Of a DNA stretch of 10,218 nt, positions 1 through 6,320 are shown piece by piece (position 1 is the stretch's first letter; each line of letters opens with the position of its first letter). Source of the DNA: Geoglobus sp. (GTDB taxonomy: Archaea; Halobacteriota; Archaeoglobi; Archaeoglobales; Archaeoglobaceae). A model generated the notes under the pieces. The model saw only the letters and a list, made by a program, of their open reading frames with translations, ran no database searches and had not been told where the DNA came from. The stretch is taken from NCBI GenBank assembly GCA_027019885.1, contig JALUWC010000270.1, forward strand, positions 1-10,218. Direction: 5' to 3'. The position numbers and the translations under genes are program-made.

Positions 1-7
1 GCAAAAT

Positions 8-406
8 ATGGATGCAAAAACAATCACAGCAATCGCAATAGGTGTTGTTATTGCCTTTCTCATCTACAACAGCTACGTACTTTTCCCTCGAGAGAGAGCT
101 TACGTGTCAGTCTCTCCACAGGAGTTTTACAGAATGATGCAGGAAAATGATGTTTTCATACTGGACGTTCACGTTCCTGAGCAGCAGCACTTACCAGGAA
201 CAGATGCGTGGATACCTTACGACAGAATAGATGAGTTCAAAGATTCCCTTCCAAAGGATAAAAACACAAAAATCTTAGTGTACTGCAGAAGCGGACACAT
301 GAGCAAGATTGCAGCATCAAAACTCGCCCAGATGGGTTACAGGAATATCTACGATCTGGATGGAGGGATAAACGCATGGAAAAGAGAGGGCTTACCTCTG
401 TCTTAG
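8..406 (+). CDS. Membrane-anchored rhodanese-like sulfurtransferase
   Basis: A 132-residue protein with one N-terminal hydrophobic anchor (about residues 5-26) followed by a single rhodanese domain (about 35-132). The active-site loop is CRSGHMS with Cys93 as the expected persulfide-carrying nucleophile, and the family-typical ending DGGINAW (residues 118-124) is present. The usual DVR near the start of the domain reads DVH (residues 53-55). The anchor has few flanking positive charges, so I infer that the domain sits outside the membrane. The ATG at 8 lies at the window edge, so its promoter and any upstream partner are not visible. The 3' end overlaps the thioredoxin-like gene by 31 bp, implying translational coupling. 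Single-domain rhodaneses transfer sulfane sulfur or act in thiol redox; the substrate cannot be read from the sequence. Confidence 0.88.
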   Translation: MDAKTITAIAIGVVIAFLIYNSYVLFPRERAYVSVSPQEFYRMMQENDVFILDVHVPEQQHLPGTDAWIPYDRIDEFKDSLPKDKNTKILVYCRSGHMSKIAASKLAQMGYRNIYDLDGGINAWKREGLPLS

Positions 407-867
407 CAGCAGTTCTCGTTCTGGCTGGAATCTATCTGATTCTCCAGCAGTCAGTTAGCCAGAACACGGAAAAGTATCCGATTGAGTTTTACAGTTACAG
501 CGAAGGACTTGAGAAGGCAAAAAGTGAAAACAAACCTGTTTTGATCTACATCCATTCCGACACGTGCCACGTTTGCAAGGCTTTTCTTGAGGATCTGAAA
601 AAGTACAGGGACCTCAGGGAGGCCATGGACAGATTTATTGTGGTGAAGGTTGACTTCAATACAGAGAGGCTCCTGGCAATGAAATTTGGAGCAACAGGAA
701 CACCCGAGTTCTATGTTCTATATCCAAATGGCACTGTAATGGTGGTGAACGGAAAAAGAATGGCTTACATAGGCTATGCCAATACTCCCGACAATGAGAT
801 GGCAAGAAAGTCGCTTATCTCATTTCTGGACTTTGCCTACCAGAGTTTTTACGGCAGACCATCATGA
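376..867 (+). CDS. Membrane-anchored thioredoxin-like protein (CHVC motif)
   Basis: A 163-residue protein with a single N-terminal membrane segment (about 7-26) and a thioredoxin-fold domain. The redox motif is C64-H-V-C67 after a PVLIYIHSD strand, and the cis-Pro loop TGTP (Pro110) follows. It resembles thioredoxin_2/DsbD-gamma type domains, which reduce disulfides outside the membrane. Its ATG lies inside the end of the rhodanese gene in another frame, 9 nt after a GATGGAGG ribosome site at 359-366, so the two are probably translated together. The 3' end overlaps the convergent phosphoesterase gene by 6 bp (862-867). It could serve apocytochrome reduction (a CcmG-like role) given ccmEF in the same window, but those genes are about 8 kb away, so that link is inference. 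Confidence 0.88.
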   Translation: MEKRGLTSVLAAVLVLAGIYLILQQSVSQNTEKYPIEFYSYSEGLEKAKSENKPVLIYIHSDTCHVCKAFLEDLKKYRDLREAMDRFIVVKVDFNTERLLAMKFGATGTPEFYVLYPNGTVMVVNGKRMAYIGYANTPDNEMARKSLISFLDFAYQSFYGRPS

Positions 868-1992
868 GATGAGAAGCTCTCTAACAAGCTCTCTCACTCT
901 CTTTTCAATTTCTCCCACCAAATCTGCACATTCTCTCTCATTTTCAGGAGGCTTTATTTTCCAGACTTCATCTGCTTTTATTCTATCCACATCCTCACCA
1001 AAGGACACGATGTAGTCTGCATCCTTCACCATTTCATCTGTGAGCCTTCTTGGTGCTGTGAGTTCAAGTCCTGCTCTCTCTGCAACTTCTATCATATCAT
1101 GACCTAATCCCCTGTCTGGATCAATTCCAGCGCTTATTGCATGCATGTTGTGGGGGGAAATTTTATTGAAAATAGCTTCAGCCAGCTTTGTTCTGCATGA
1201 ATTTTTCTCCGAGACAAAAAGCACCTTAATTGTTGATGTCAGTCTGTGGTATTTGAGCAGCGATTCTGGAATTTCTGGTTTTAGGGTGAACGTGCCTATG
1301 TCGATCTCTCCGAGATCAACAAATCTCAGTTTGAGATTTATTTTTTCCCCTTCAACTTCCATTATGTTGTAGCTGTTGTCCGGCATCAGAACCTTGTATG
1401 AGCTCAGCGATCCTGCATGAATTATGTGCGTTCTGAGCAGCTTTGTTGAGTATGGGACATGTCTGTGGCCTGCAAGCACTATTCCGCCATGACAGTGCAG
1501 GGTTAAAGCCTCTACCGTTTCAGCAGCATCAATCAGCACATTCATGTTTCTTCCTGTGTGGGGGACAGGAACAACATGGTGATGCATGGCTATGACATTA
1601 ATGCAGTTCTCTCTGACTCTTTCTGCAATCCACGCTCTTTGATCCGGGCCAATATAACCATCGTCTGTGTCTGGCAGAGTGCTGTTAACTCCCAGAATTA
1701 TCACATCGTCCATCTTGAGTCTTTTTCTTGATTTTCCGAAGTAGAGCTCAAAATACTTGAGACCATCATTTCTTGCATCGTGGTTTCCCGGAATGGCAAA
1801 GAGATCCGGCTTTAATTTTGAGAGAGCCTCATAAGCTTCCCTGAACTCGTGATGAATTCCCCAGAGCCCGATATCTCCGGTTAGAACCACAATATCCGGC
1901 TCCATCTCGTTTATCTGCCTTATCGCCTTCTCGGCCTTATCCCTGAGATGCTCAAATCCGAAATGAACATCTGAAATATGAACGATTTTCAT
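862..1992 (-). CDS. Metallophosphoesterase fused to a LMW-phosphatase/ArsC-like domain lacking the nucleophile Cys
   Basis: A 376-residue two-domain protein. Residues 1-250 form a calcineurin-like metallophosphoesterase with all metal motifs: D8-x-H10, G39-D40, G69-N70-H71-D72, H137-H139 and G175-H-R-H178. This part is expected to be an active metal-dependent phosphohydrolase or phosphodiesterase of unknown substrate. Residues 254-376 match the low-molecular-weight tyrosine phosphatase/arsenate reductase fold: a VLFV strand, the P-loop, then SAG at 287-289 and a closing helix. In that family the P-loop starts with a catalytic Cys; here it reads V-S-E-K-N-S-C-R-T with Ser261 at that position (codon TCG at 1210-1212), although Arg267 is kept. 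The general-acid Asp-Pro is replaced by Lys-Pro (347-348). The second domain is therefore probably non-catalytic. No strong ribosome site is seen; a weak TATA-like stretch lies about 29 bp upstream. Confidence 0.85.
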   Translation of the reverse strand: MKIVHISDVHFGFEHLRDKAEKAIRQINEMEPDIVVLTGDIGLWGIHHEFREAYEALSKLKPDLFAIPGNHDARNDGLKYFELYFGKSRKRLKMDDVIILGVNSTLPDTDDGYIGPDQRAWIAERVRENCINVIAMHHHVVPVPHTGRNMNVLIDAAETVEALTLHCHGGIVLAGHRHVPYSTKLLRTHIIHAGSLSSYKVLMPDNSYNIMEVEGEKINLKLRFVDLGEIDIGTFTLKPEIPESLLKYHRLTSTIKVLFVSEKNSCRTKLAEAIFNKISPHNMHAISAGIDPDRGLGHDMIEVAERAGLELTAPRRLTDEMVKDADYIVSFGEDVDRIKADEVWKIKPPENERECADLVGEIEKRVRELVRELLIS

Positions 1993-2014
1993 GTCATCTT
2001 TTTCTGTTCAACCT

Positions 2015-2030
2015 GTGCTTAAACTTTTTT
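2015..2030 (-). promoter_or_regulatory. Possible promoter of the phosphoesterase gene
   Basis: Read on the minus strand, an A-rich stretch followed by GTTTAAGC lies about 29 bp before the ATG at 1992. This fits an archaeal BRE/TATA pair giving a very short or absent leader. The match to consensus is weak. Confidence 0.35.
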
Positions 2031-2054
2031 GCAGCATTCAGGTAACTGGACTCA

Positions 2055-2064
2055 TGAAAAAATA
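2055..2064 (-). terminator. Possible oligo-T terminator after the oxidoreductase gene
   Basis: On the minus strand a run of six T (2062-2057) follows the oxidoreductase stop codon by about 50 nt. Archaeal transcription often ends at such T runs without a strong hairpin. There is only this one run, so the call is tentative. Confidence 0.35.
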
Positions 2065-2110
2065 GGGTTTAAAGCAAAACATCAGTTGAAATTGACTGAG
2101 GTTTTGAGTT

Positions 2111-4075
2111 TCACTCCACTCCAAATGCAGCCTGATGGACAAGCTCTACCACATCCATAACCCTCATTCTGTCATCAAGCTTCTCCATCTTGACTCCATC
2201 CTCAAGCATGATCATGCAGAAGGGGCATGCAACTGCCAGAACCTCTGCTCCAGTTCTGCCTGCTTCTCTTGCCCTTATGTTGTTTGGTCTGTCCTCTCCG
2301 GGATACTCTCTCACGAGATTGCCCCCTCCACCACCGCAGCAGAATGAGTTATCTCTGTTTCTTGGCATTTCCACAAGCTCCAAGCCGGGAATTAACTGAA
2401 GAATTTCTCTCGGCAGATCATACATTCCATTGTATCTTCCCAGGAAACACGGGTCGTGGAATGTTACCTTCTTGTTAACAGGATATTTTAGCTTCAATCT
2501 ACCGTCCTTTATTGCTTCCAGTATCAGCTCGAGAACGAACTTCGACTCAAAGCCCCCGTACTCATTTTTGAAGGTGTTGAAGCAGTGGGGAGAGGTGGAA
2601 AATACCTTCTCAACCCCATACTTTTCAAAGAGAGCCATGTTTTCCTCTTTGAGGAGCTGGAAAAGTCCCTCCTCCCCGACCCTCCTGACATCGTTTCCAC
2701 AGCATCCTTCCTCTCTTCCAACCGTGGCGTAGCCTATTCCCATCTCATCAAGAATTCTGACAAGCTTCCTTGCCACCTCCTGATTTCTGCTGTCAAACGC
2801 ATGCCCGCATCCAACCCACCAGAGCCACTCGAACTCTGTATTTTTAGCATGCGGGACATCAAGGCCCTTTGCCCATGCATCTCTCTTGTATTTCGCTTCT
2901 CCCCACGGGTTCTTCTGCTTTTGAATGTTTGTCAGAAAATCTCTTATATCTGGAGGAGCTTCACCGCTCTCAACTATTCCTCTTCTCATCTCTCCAATTA
3001 TCTCCATCTGCTCGATGTAAACGGGACACATCTCCATGCACGCCCTGCATGTTGTGCATGCCCACACCGCCTCCATGTCAAGAACCGAGTCAAGGAGGAG
3101 AACATCATCCTTCTTCTGCCTTCCAATCAGGTCAAAGCTCTCATCAAGGGTCTTTCTTATGTTCTGCATCAGGAACATTGGTGATAAAGTTGTGCCTGAG
3201 TTTGTTGCGGGACATGCATCCTGACATCTCCCGCACCTCATGCATGCAAGACTTGAGAGCATGTCCCTCCACTGCAGGTCTTTTGGCTCTATTGCACCCA
3301 TATATTCTTCATCATCAACCTCCCTACCCGAAATTCTTTCTGTTCTTGTCAGAATGTTGAGAGGGCCAGCGATGATATGGGCGAGCTTTGTGTACGGTAT
3401 TAAAGCTATGAAGAGCATTGCAAGGAGGGAATGCAGACTCCATGTAACTCTGTAGGCGGTGAGGTTGAATGGTATCAGGTTCGAGATGAAACCGCCAATC
3501 AATGCTGTGTAGGCAGGCATTCCGCTTGATATTCTTATTGCCTCGACAACAAAACCCAGAATTCCGATTACAAGGAGAAGTGCAAGCACCGCTCCATCAT
3601 CTTTTGCTTGCGCCCATCTCTTCTCAAACCTCGATGGCTTTGCAAAATACCTGTTGTGTATTGCGATGAGAAGCCCAGAAATAAATGCAAATCCCGCAAG
3701 GTCCATTGTGGCCTCAAATATCAGGTAAAAAGCACCTCTGAAAAATTCGGAGGTGACATACTCAGCAACTGTAAGGGTAAGCGTTCCAATTGTAAGCAGA
3801 ATAAAGCCCCATAAGACTAAAAGATGCATTATTCCCATTTTTTCTTCTCTTAGGTAAAGTCTGACAAAAACAAACCCGTCTTTGATAACGTAGTAGAATC
3901 TTCTGCCAAGATTGTCAAATCTCACCTCATCATCCCGACCTGTTTTTAGAATTCTGTACCACCTGATAATGCCAAGAACAAAAATTACAGTTGCAATTGC
4001 AAAGAGCACGTAGTGGAGTTTCTGCGCTAAGCTCCCGCTCACACCCCAGAGCAGTTCTCTCGTTGCTTCAGCCAA
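2111..4075 (-). CDS. Membrane-bound HdrD/EMO-like Fe-S oxidoreductase with fused cytochrome b domain
   Basis: A 654-residue protein when read from the TTG at 4075. I prefer this start because AAAGGAGGTG (4091-4082) sits 6 nt before it, whereas the longer GTG start at 4084 lies inside that ribosome site. The N-terminal third has about five membrane segments of NarI/HdrE type with candidate heme ligands His84, His140, His215 and His233. Two [4Fe-4S] motifs follow (C278, C281, C284, C288; C340, C343, C346, C350). Two CCG domains follow: the first has C423, C458-C459 and C498 but no closing CxxC; the second has C543, C579-C580 and CPFC (617-620). This order matches membrane Hdr-like proteins that oxidise electron transfer flavoprotein and reduce menaquinone (EMO). 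Archaeoglobales oxidise fatty acids, so that role fits, but no ETF genes are in view; an Hme/Dsr-related electron carrier is the alternative. Confidence 0.85.
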   Translation of the reverse strand: MAEATRELLWGVSGSLAQKLHYVLFAIATVIFVLGIIRWYRILKTGRDDEVRFDNLGRRFYYVIKDGFVFVRLYLREEKMGIMHLLVLWGFILLTIGTLTLTVAEYVTSEFFRGAFYLIFEATMDLAGFAFISGLLIAIHNRYFAKPSRFEKRWAQAKDDGAVLALLLVIGILGFVVEAIRISSGMPAYTALIGGFISNLIPFNLTAYRVTWSLHSLLAMLFIALIPYTKLAHIIAGPLNILTRTERISGREVDDEEYMGAIEPKDLQWRDMLSSLACMRCGRCQDACPATNSGTTLSPMFLMQNIRKTLDESFDLIGRQKKDDVLLLDSVLDMEAVWACTTCRACMEMCPVYIEQMEIIGEMRRGIVESGEAPPDIRDFLTNIQKQKNPWGEAKYKRDAWAKGLDVPHAKNTEFEWLWWVGCGHAFDSRNQEVARKLVRILDEMGIGYATVGREEGCCGNDVRRVGEEGLFQLLKEENMALFEKYGVEKVFSTSPHCFNTFKNEYGGFESKFVLELILEAIKDGRLKLKYPVNKKVTFHDPCFLGRYNGMYDLPREILQLIPGLELVEMPRNRDNSFCCGGGGGNLVREYPGEDRPNNIRAREAGRTGAEVLAVACPFCMIMLEDGVKMEKLDDRMRVMDVVELVHQAAFGVE

Positions 4076-4111
4076 AGTAACCACCTCCTTTGATGAAAGA
4101 ACGATTACTTG

Positions 4112-4123
4112 AGCTTTTAAGGG
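4112..4123 (-). promoter_or_regulatory. Probable promoter of the oxidoreductase gene
   Basis: On the minus strand CCCTTAAAAGC forms a TATA-like box. A transcript starting about 25 bp downstream (near 4092) would begin just before the ribosome site at 4091-4082. A second AT-rich stretch at 4130-4140 is a weaker alternative. Confidence 0.45.
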
Positions 4124-4311
4124 GTCAGATTATTAATAATTTTCTCTTAAAATGGAAGAAAGGCTGTCTGAAGAAAAATTTATCAAAAAGCAGCAAGATT
4201 TAGAATGATTAAATTTAATTATCCAACGAACCCTTAAAAAATGGAGACTTCAATTTCAGCTTTCGTTTGAGTTACTTGATTTCTAAAATTACAATTTTTC
4301 TCTTAAATCTG

Positions 4312-4328
4312 CACAAAAATTTAAATAT
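4312..4328 (+). promoter_or_regulatory. Promoter of the structured leader and Cys-rich gene
   Basis: An A-rich BRE-like stretch precedes TTTAAATAT (4320-4328). The usual archaeal spacing of about 26 bp from the box centre puts the transcription start near 4350. That is almost exactly the 5' edge of the GC-rich structured leader at 4352, so promoter and leader support each other. Confidence 0.65.
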
Positions 4329-4351
4329 CCTAATTGCATTCAACCTTTTCC

Positions 4352-4410
4352 GCAGGCAGGTATGCCTGACCCCGACAACCTGTCTGCTTACAGTCTGGGG
4401 TCGGAGGTGA
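4352..4410 (+). ncRNA. Structured 5' leader: candidate H-type pseudoknot, riboswitch-like
   Basis: Stem 1 pairs GCAGGCAGGT (4352-4361) with ACCTGTCTGC (4378-4387): ten base pairs including one G-U, around a 16-nt loop. Inside that loop GACCCC (4368-4373) is complementary to GGGGTC (4397-4402), and GAC (4374-4376) to GTC (4393-4395) with one bulged base. Together these make an H-type pseudoknot whose last strand ends directly against the ribosome site GGAGGTGA (4403-4410). A competing six-pair hairpin, CAGGCA (4353-4358) with TGCCTG (4363-4368), would exclude stem 1. The block is GC-rich within AT-rich intergenic DNA, as structured RNAs of hyperthermophiles tend to be. This resembles small translation-controlling riboswitches such as preQ1 types, but I recognise no known class and cannot name a ligand; a protein-bound operator is the alternative. 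Confidence 0.55.
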
Positions 4411-4415
4411 ATTGA
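4362..4415 (+). CDS. 17-codon upstream ORF ending at the next start codon
   Basis: An ATG lies in the loop of leader stem 1 and opens a reading frame coding MPDPDNLSAYSLGSEVN. It ends at TGA 4413-4415, immediately followed in the same frame by the TTG start of the Cys-rich gene. The ribosome site of that gene (4403-4410) lies inside the last codons of this ORF. If translated, ribosomes would melt the leader fold and could re-start at the TTG, so it may be a leader peptide. It has only a weak ribosome site of its own (GGCAGG), partly buried in stem 1. It may equally be chance. Confidence 0.3.
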   Translation: MPDPDNLSAYSLGSEVN

Positions 4416-5432
4416 TTGGAAGTGGAGGATGAAAGGTTGCAATTTAAGGAGTGTGAAAGTTATGACTATTTTTGTCCTATAACAGACAGGTGCACGATTG
4501 CAGAGCTCAAAGGAAAGGTGTGTGTCAGGTGTGTTGATGAGATCAGAAGGGTTTTGAATGAAGAGGGCTTTTCTGTCGTTCCTGCTGGAAGAACTACAGT
4601 CGTGATCGTTCCGGAGGTTGTAGAGGGCAGGGATGGCTACCATTATGAAGGTGCGAGAATATATGTCTTAAGCGATCCAAGTTCTGGAATAAGCAGAGTA
4701 GATGAGCTGTTCATAACAGGACTGAGGTTTGGACTGACTGATATTATTTTCAATGGCGTTCCGGTTTATTCGGTTTATGGCAGCTTCGGCAATGATGCTC
4801 GTTACGCTCTTTCGAGGCTGATGGCATCCGTTCAGTGGAAATTCATGAATGATGAGGGCAAAATTGCCGATGAAGATCGAGTGAAAGAACTTCAGAGAAT
4901 GCTTATCGAGATTGGCAGAGAACTTAACTGCCACATCGACGAAAGGTATGCATTCCACGGCACATACACCAGCAGTTTCGAACCAGTCGGACCGAGGAGA
5001 ATCCTCATAGTTTCAGAAGATGACTCTCTTCTCGGACCAATAGCAAGATTTGCCCTCAGAAAAGTGGTGGATTTGGTGGAGCTAACGATCTTTGTGGATT
5101 CTGCAGCGTATCACAGCAAAACGGAACTGCACGAGTTTGCGAAAGAAGTCATAGACAAACTTTACGGCAATTCTAACGAATTCACTCCAAAAGATGTTGA
5201 GTGCTTGGAATTTGAAGTGTTTTCGAGACCGGTTCTGGACTATGATCTCATCATAGTGCTCGAGGAGAGGTTCAGGGTAGGTCTGCCGGAAAATAGGACT
5301 TACTCGCTTGAGGAGATCACAGGAGTAAGACTGAATAATCCCGAAGACATCTATGAAGCCTTTGAGATTGCAGAGGCTCTGGAAGATGCGTTCAGGAAGA
5401 ACATATTCAAAATTTTGGAGTTGATTTACTGA
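4416..5432 (+). CDS. Cys-rich protein with C-terminal LMW-PTP-like pseudo-phosphatase domain
   Basis: A 338-residue soluble protein of no family I can name. It starts at TTG 4416, five nt after GGAGGTGA. The N-terminal part has five Cys in 27 residues (C13, C20, C26, C36, C39), suggesting a Zn or Fe-S site, followed by an unrecognised alpha/beta region to about 190. Residues 194-338 follow the LMW tyrosine phosphatase layout: strand RILIV, a P-loop position reading SEDDSLLGP, a DSAAY segment where SAG(T) is usual, strand DLIIVLEE, an N308-P309 where the general-acid Asp-Pro is expected, and a long C-terminal helix. Both the nucleophile Cys (Ser200) and the P-loop Arg are missing, so phosphatase activity is not expected. 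It lies 20 bp ahead of the zinc-finger gene, probably in one operon, behind the structured leader. The fold assignment is by eye and moderately sure. Confidence 0.6.
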   Translation: MEVEDERLQFKECESYDYFCPITDRCTIAELKGKVCVRCVDEIRRVLNEEGFSVVPAGRTTVVIVPEVVEGRDGYHYEGARIYVLSDPSSGISRVDELFITGLRFGLTDIIFNGVPVYSVYGSFGNDARYALSRLMASVQWKFMNDEGKIADEDRVKELQRMLIEIGRELNCHIDERYAFHGTYTSSFEPVGPRRILIVSEDDSLLGPIARFALRKVVDLVELTIFVDSAAYHSKTELHEFAKEVIDKLYGNSNEFTPKDVECLEFEVFSRPVLDYDLIIVLEERFRVGLPENRTYSLEEITGVRLNNPEDIYEAFEIAEALEDAFRKNIFKILELIY

Positions 5433-5452
5433 GTTTTTATGGGGGGAGAGCT

Positions 5453-5836
5453 ATGGAAAGGATTCAAATCCCGCCTGACCTGTTTCTCGAATTTATTGAT
5501 GTGGAGCTTCCCTACTATCTAATCAAGCTGGGGAGGTATGGGATGGCTGAAACTTCAGACTTTATTGAAATGATCCTTGACGGAGAGAAACTGAGTGCAT
5601 TTGCGGTGAAGGGAGAGGAAAAAATACTCTTGGGAGAGGTTGACAGGAGAAAGCTCAAGAAAGTTGAGGAGCTTTACAGAAAGGGATTGCTTGAGGCAGT
5701 ACCATACAGAGGTGCACCAGAGGGCAGAGCTCTCTGTCCGATGTGCGGAGAGCCGGTATTTGACAAATGGCAGTATTATATGGGCCACTACTATCACAAG
5801 GAGTGTTTCCTGAAGCACTACAGGAAGTTCTGGTAG
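5453..5836 (+). CDS. Small protein with C-terminal CxxC/HxxC zinc finger
   Basis: A 127-residue hypothetical protein. The body (1-90) is charged, alpha/beta in character and unrecognised. The C-terminus holds C95-P-M-C98 and H115-K-E-C118, a LIM/RING-like treble-clef arrangement that should bind one zinc ion; His112 could be an alternative ligand. The ATG at 5453 follows a G-rich ribosome site (GGGGGGAGAG, about 5440-5449) and lies 20 bp after the previous stop, so it is probably co-transcribed with the Cys-rich LMW-PTP-like gene. Both proteins carry Cys clusters, which hints at a shared metal- or nucleic-acid-related task, but nothing in the sequence fixes the function. The frame stays open and gene-like throughout, with no sign of decay. 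Confidence 0.75.
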   Translation: MERIQIPPDLFLEFIDVELPYYLIKLGRYGMAETSDFIEMILDGEKLSAFAVKGEEKILLGEVDRRKLKKVEELYRKGLLEAVPYRGAPEGRALCPMCGEPVFDKWQYYMGHYYHKECFLKHYRKFW

Positions 5837-5886
5837 GGGAGAACTTAACTCTCCGGTGTATTTAACACAGACCTTCTTTGGGGATT

Positions 5887-6320
5887 CAGGAAAAGAAAGT
5901 ATAGAGAGATTGGCTGGTATGTGGCCACTGTAAGAATGTCACAAATCGTGAATTCCGGTTAGAGTGTATCCCACTTAATCTTTTTAATTCTATTTTGTAT
6001 GCAGACCCTCTTAAAGAATATTCCAGGCCCTTATCGAAATCCCTTGCTACCATCATTCCTCTCACAGCGTTACCTCTGGCTTTATTTTCTTTAGCCCATG
6101 CCAGATATTTTTGTATCTGTCCAACAGCCTCATATGTCGCGCGTCTGACTTGACTTCGATCGCCATGATGTACAACGATACAAGACTTTCATCCAGATTC
6201 GACTGCATATGGGTTTCTCACAATCATGTCAATGATCTCGGAGTGTGTCAGTTCGACTTCATAGTCTTCTTCATCAGGATTCCTGATGAAAGTGTGCCTT
6301 TTGCTTTTTTCAGGGAGTCT
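5887..6320 (-). pseudogene. Decayed PD-(D/E)XK nuclease gene (NucS/DUF91-like)
   Basis: Minus-strand translation gives coding-like blocks broken by lesions. From 6296 one frame reads a FIRNPDEEDYEVELTHSEII-like block, then DMIVRNPYAVESG, then TGA at 6189-6191. A different frame at about 6149-6169 gives DIMAIEVK-like residues: IEVK (6160-6149) matches the catalytic E-x-K strand of RecB/NucS-type nucleases. The first frame resumes from 6137 with TYEAVGQIQKYLAWAKENK and then VRGMMVARDFDKGLEYSL, typical of the C-terminal part of DUF91/NucS-like proteins (QxxRYxxWxKEN, VRGxxxA). The stretch between ESG and IEVK is too short, so sequence appears to have been lost there. An upstream TAA blocks the 5' part. 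The intact ancestor probably recognised branched or mismatched DNA or belonged to a defence or mobile locus. The homology is by eye; the boundaries are approximate. Confidence 0.65.

Noticed and set aside
2086..2101. CAGT...ACTG inverted repeat downstream of the oxidoreductase stop
   Set aside because: A four-pair arm is too short to support a hairpin or operator.
2585..3360. Long plus-strand open frames opposite the oxidoreductase gene
   Set aside because: Antisense shadows: the minus-strand protein has clear cofactor motifs, while these products are Ser/Cys/His-rich with no recognisable domain.
4082..4084. GTG at 4084 as start of the oxidoreductase
   Set aside because: It lies within the AAAGGAGGTG ribosome site itself; the TTG at 4075, in the same frame, has proper spacing.
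4413..4415. In-frame TGA between the 17-codon ORF and the Cys-rich gene as a selenocysteine codon
   Set aside because: Selenocysteine in archaea is known only from a few methanogen groups, and the TTG right after the TGA has its own good ribosome site. Separate start is the simpler reading.
5838..5854. GGAGA/TCTCC hairpin after the zinc-finger gene as a terminator
   Set aside because: Only five base pairs with a seven-base loop and no T run behind it; could be chance.
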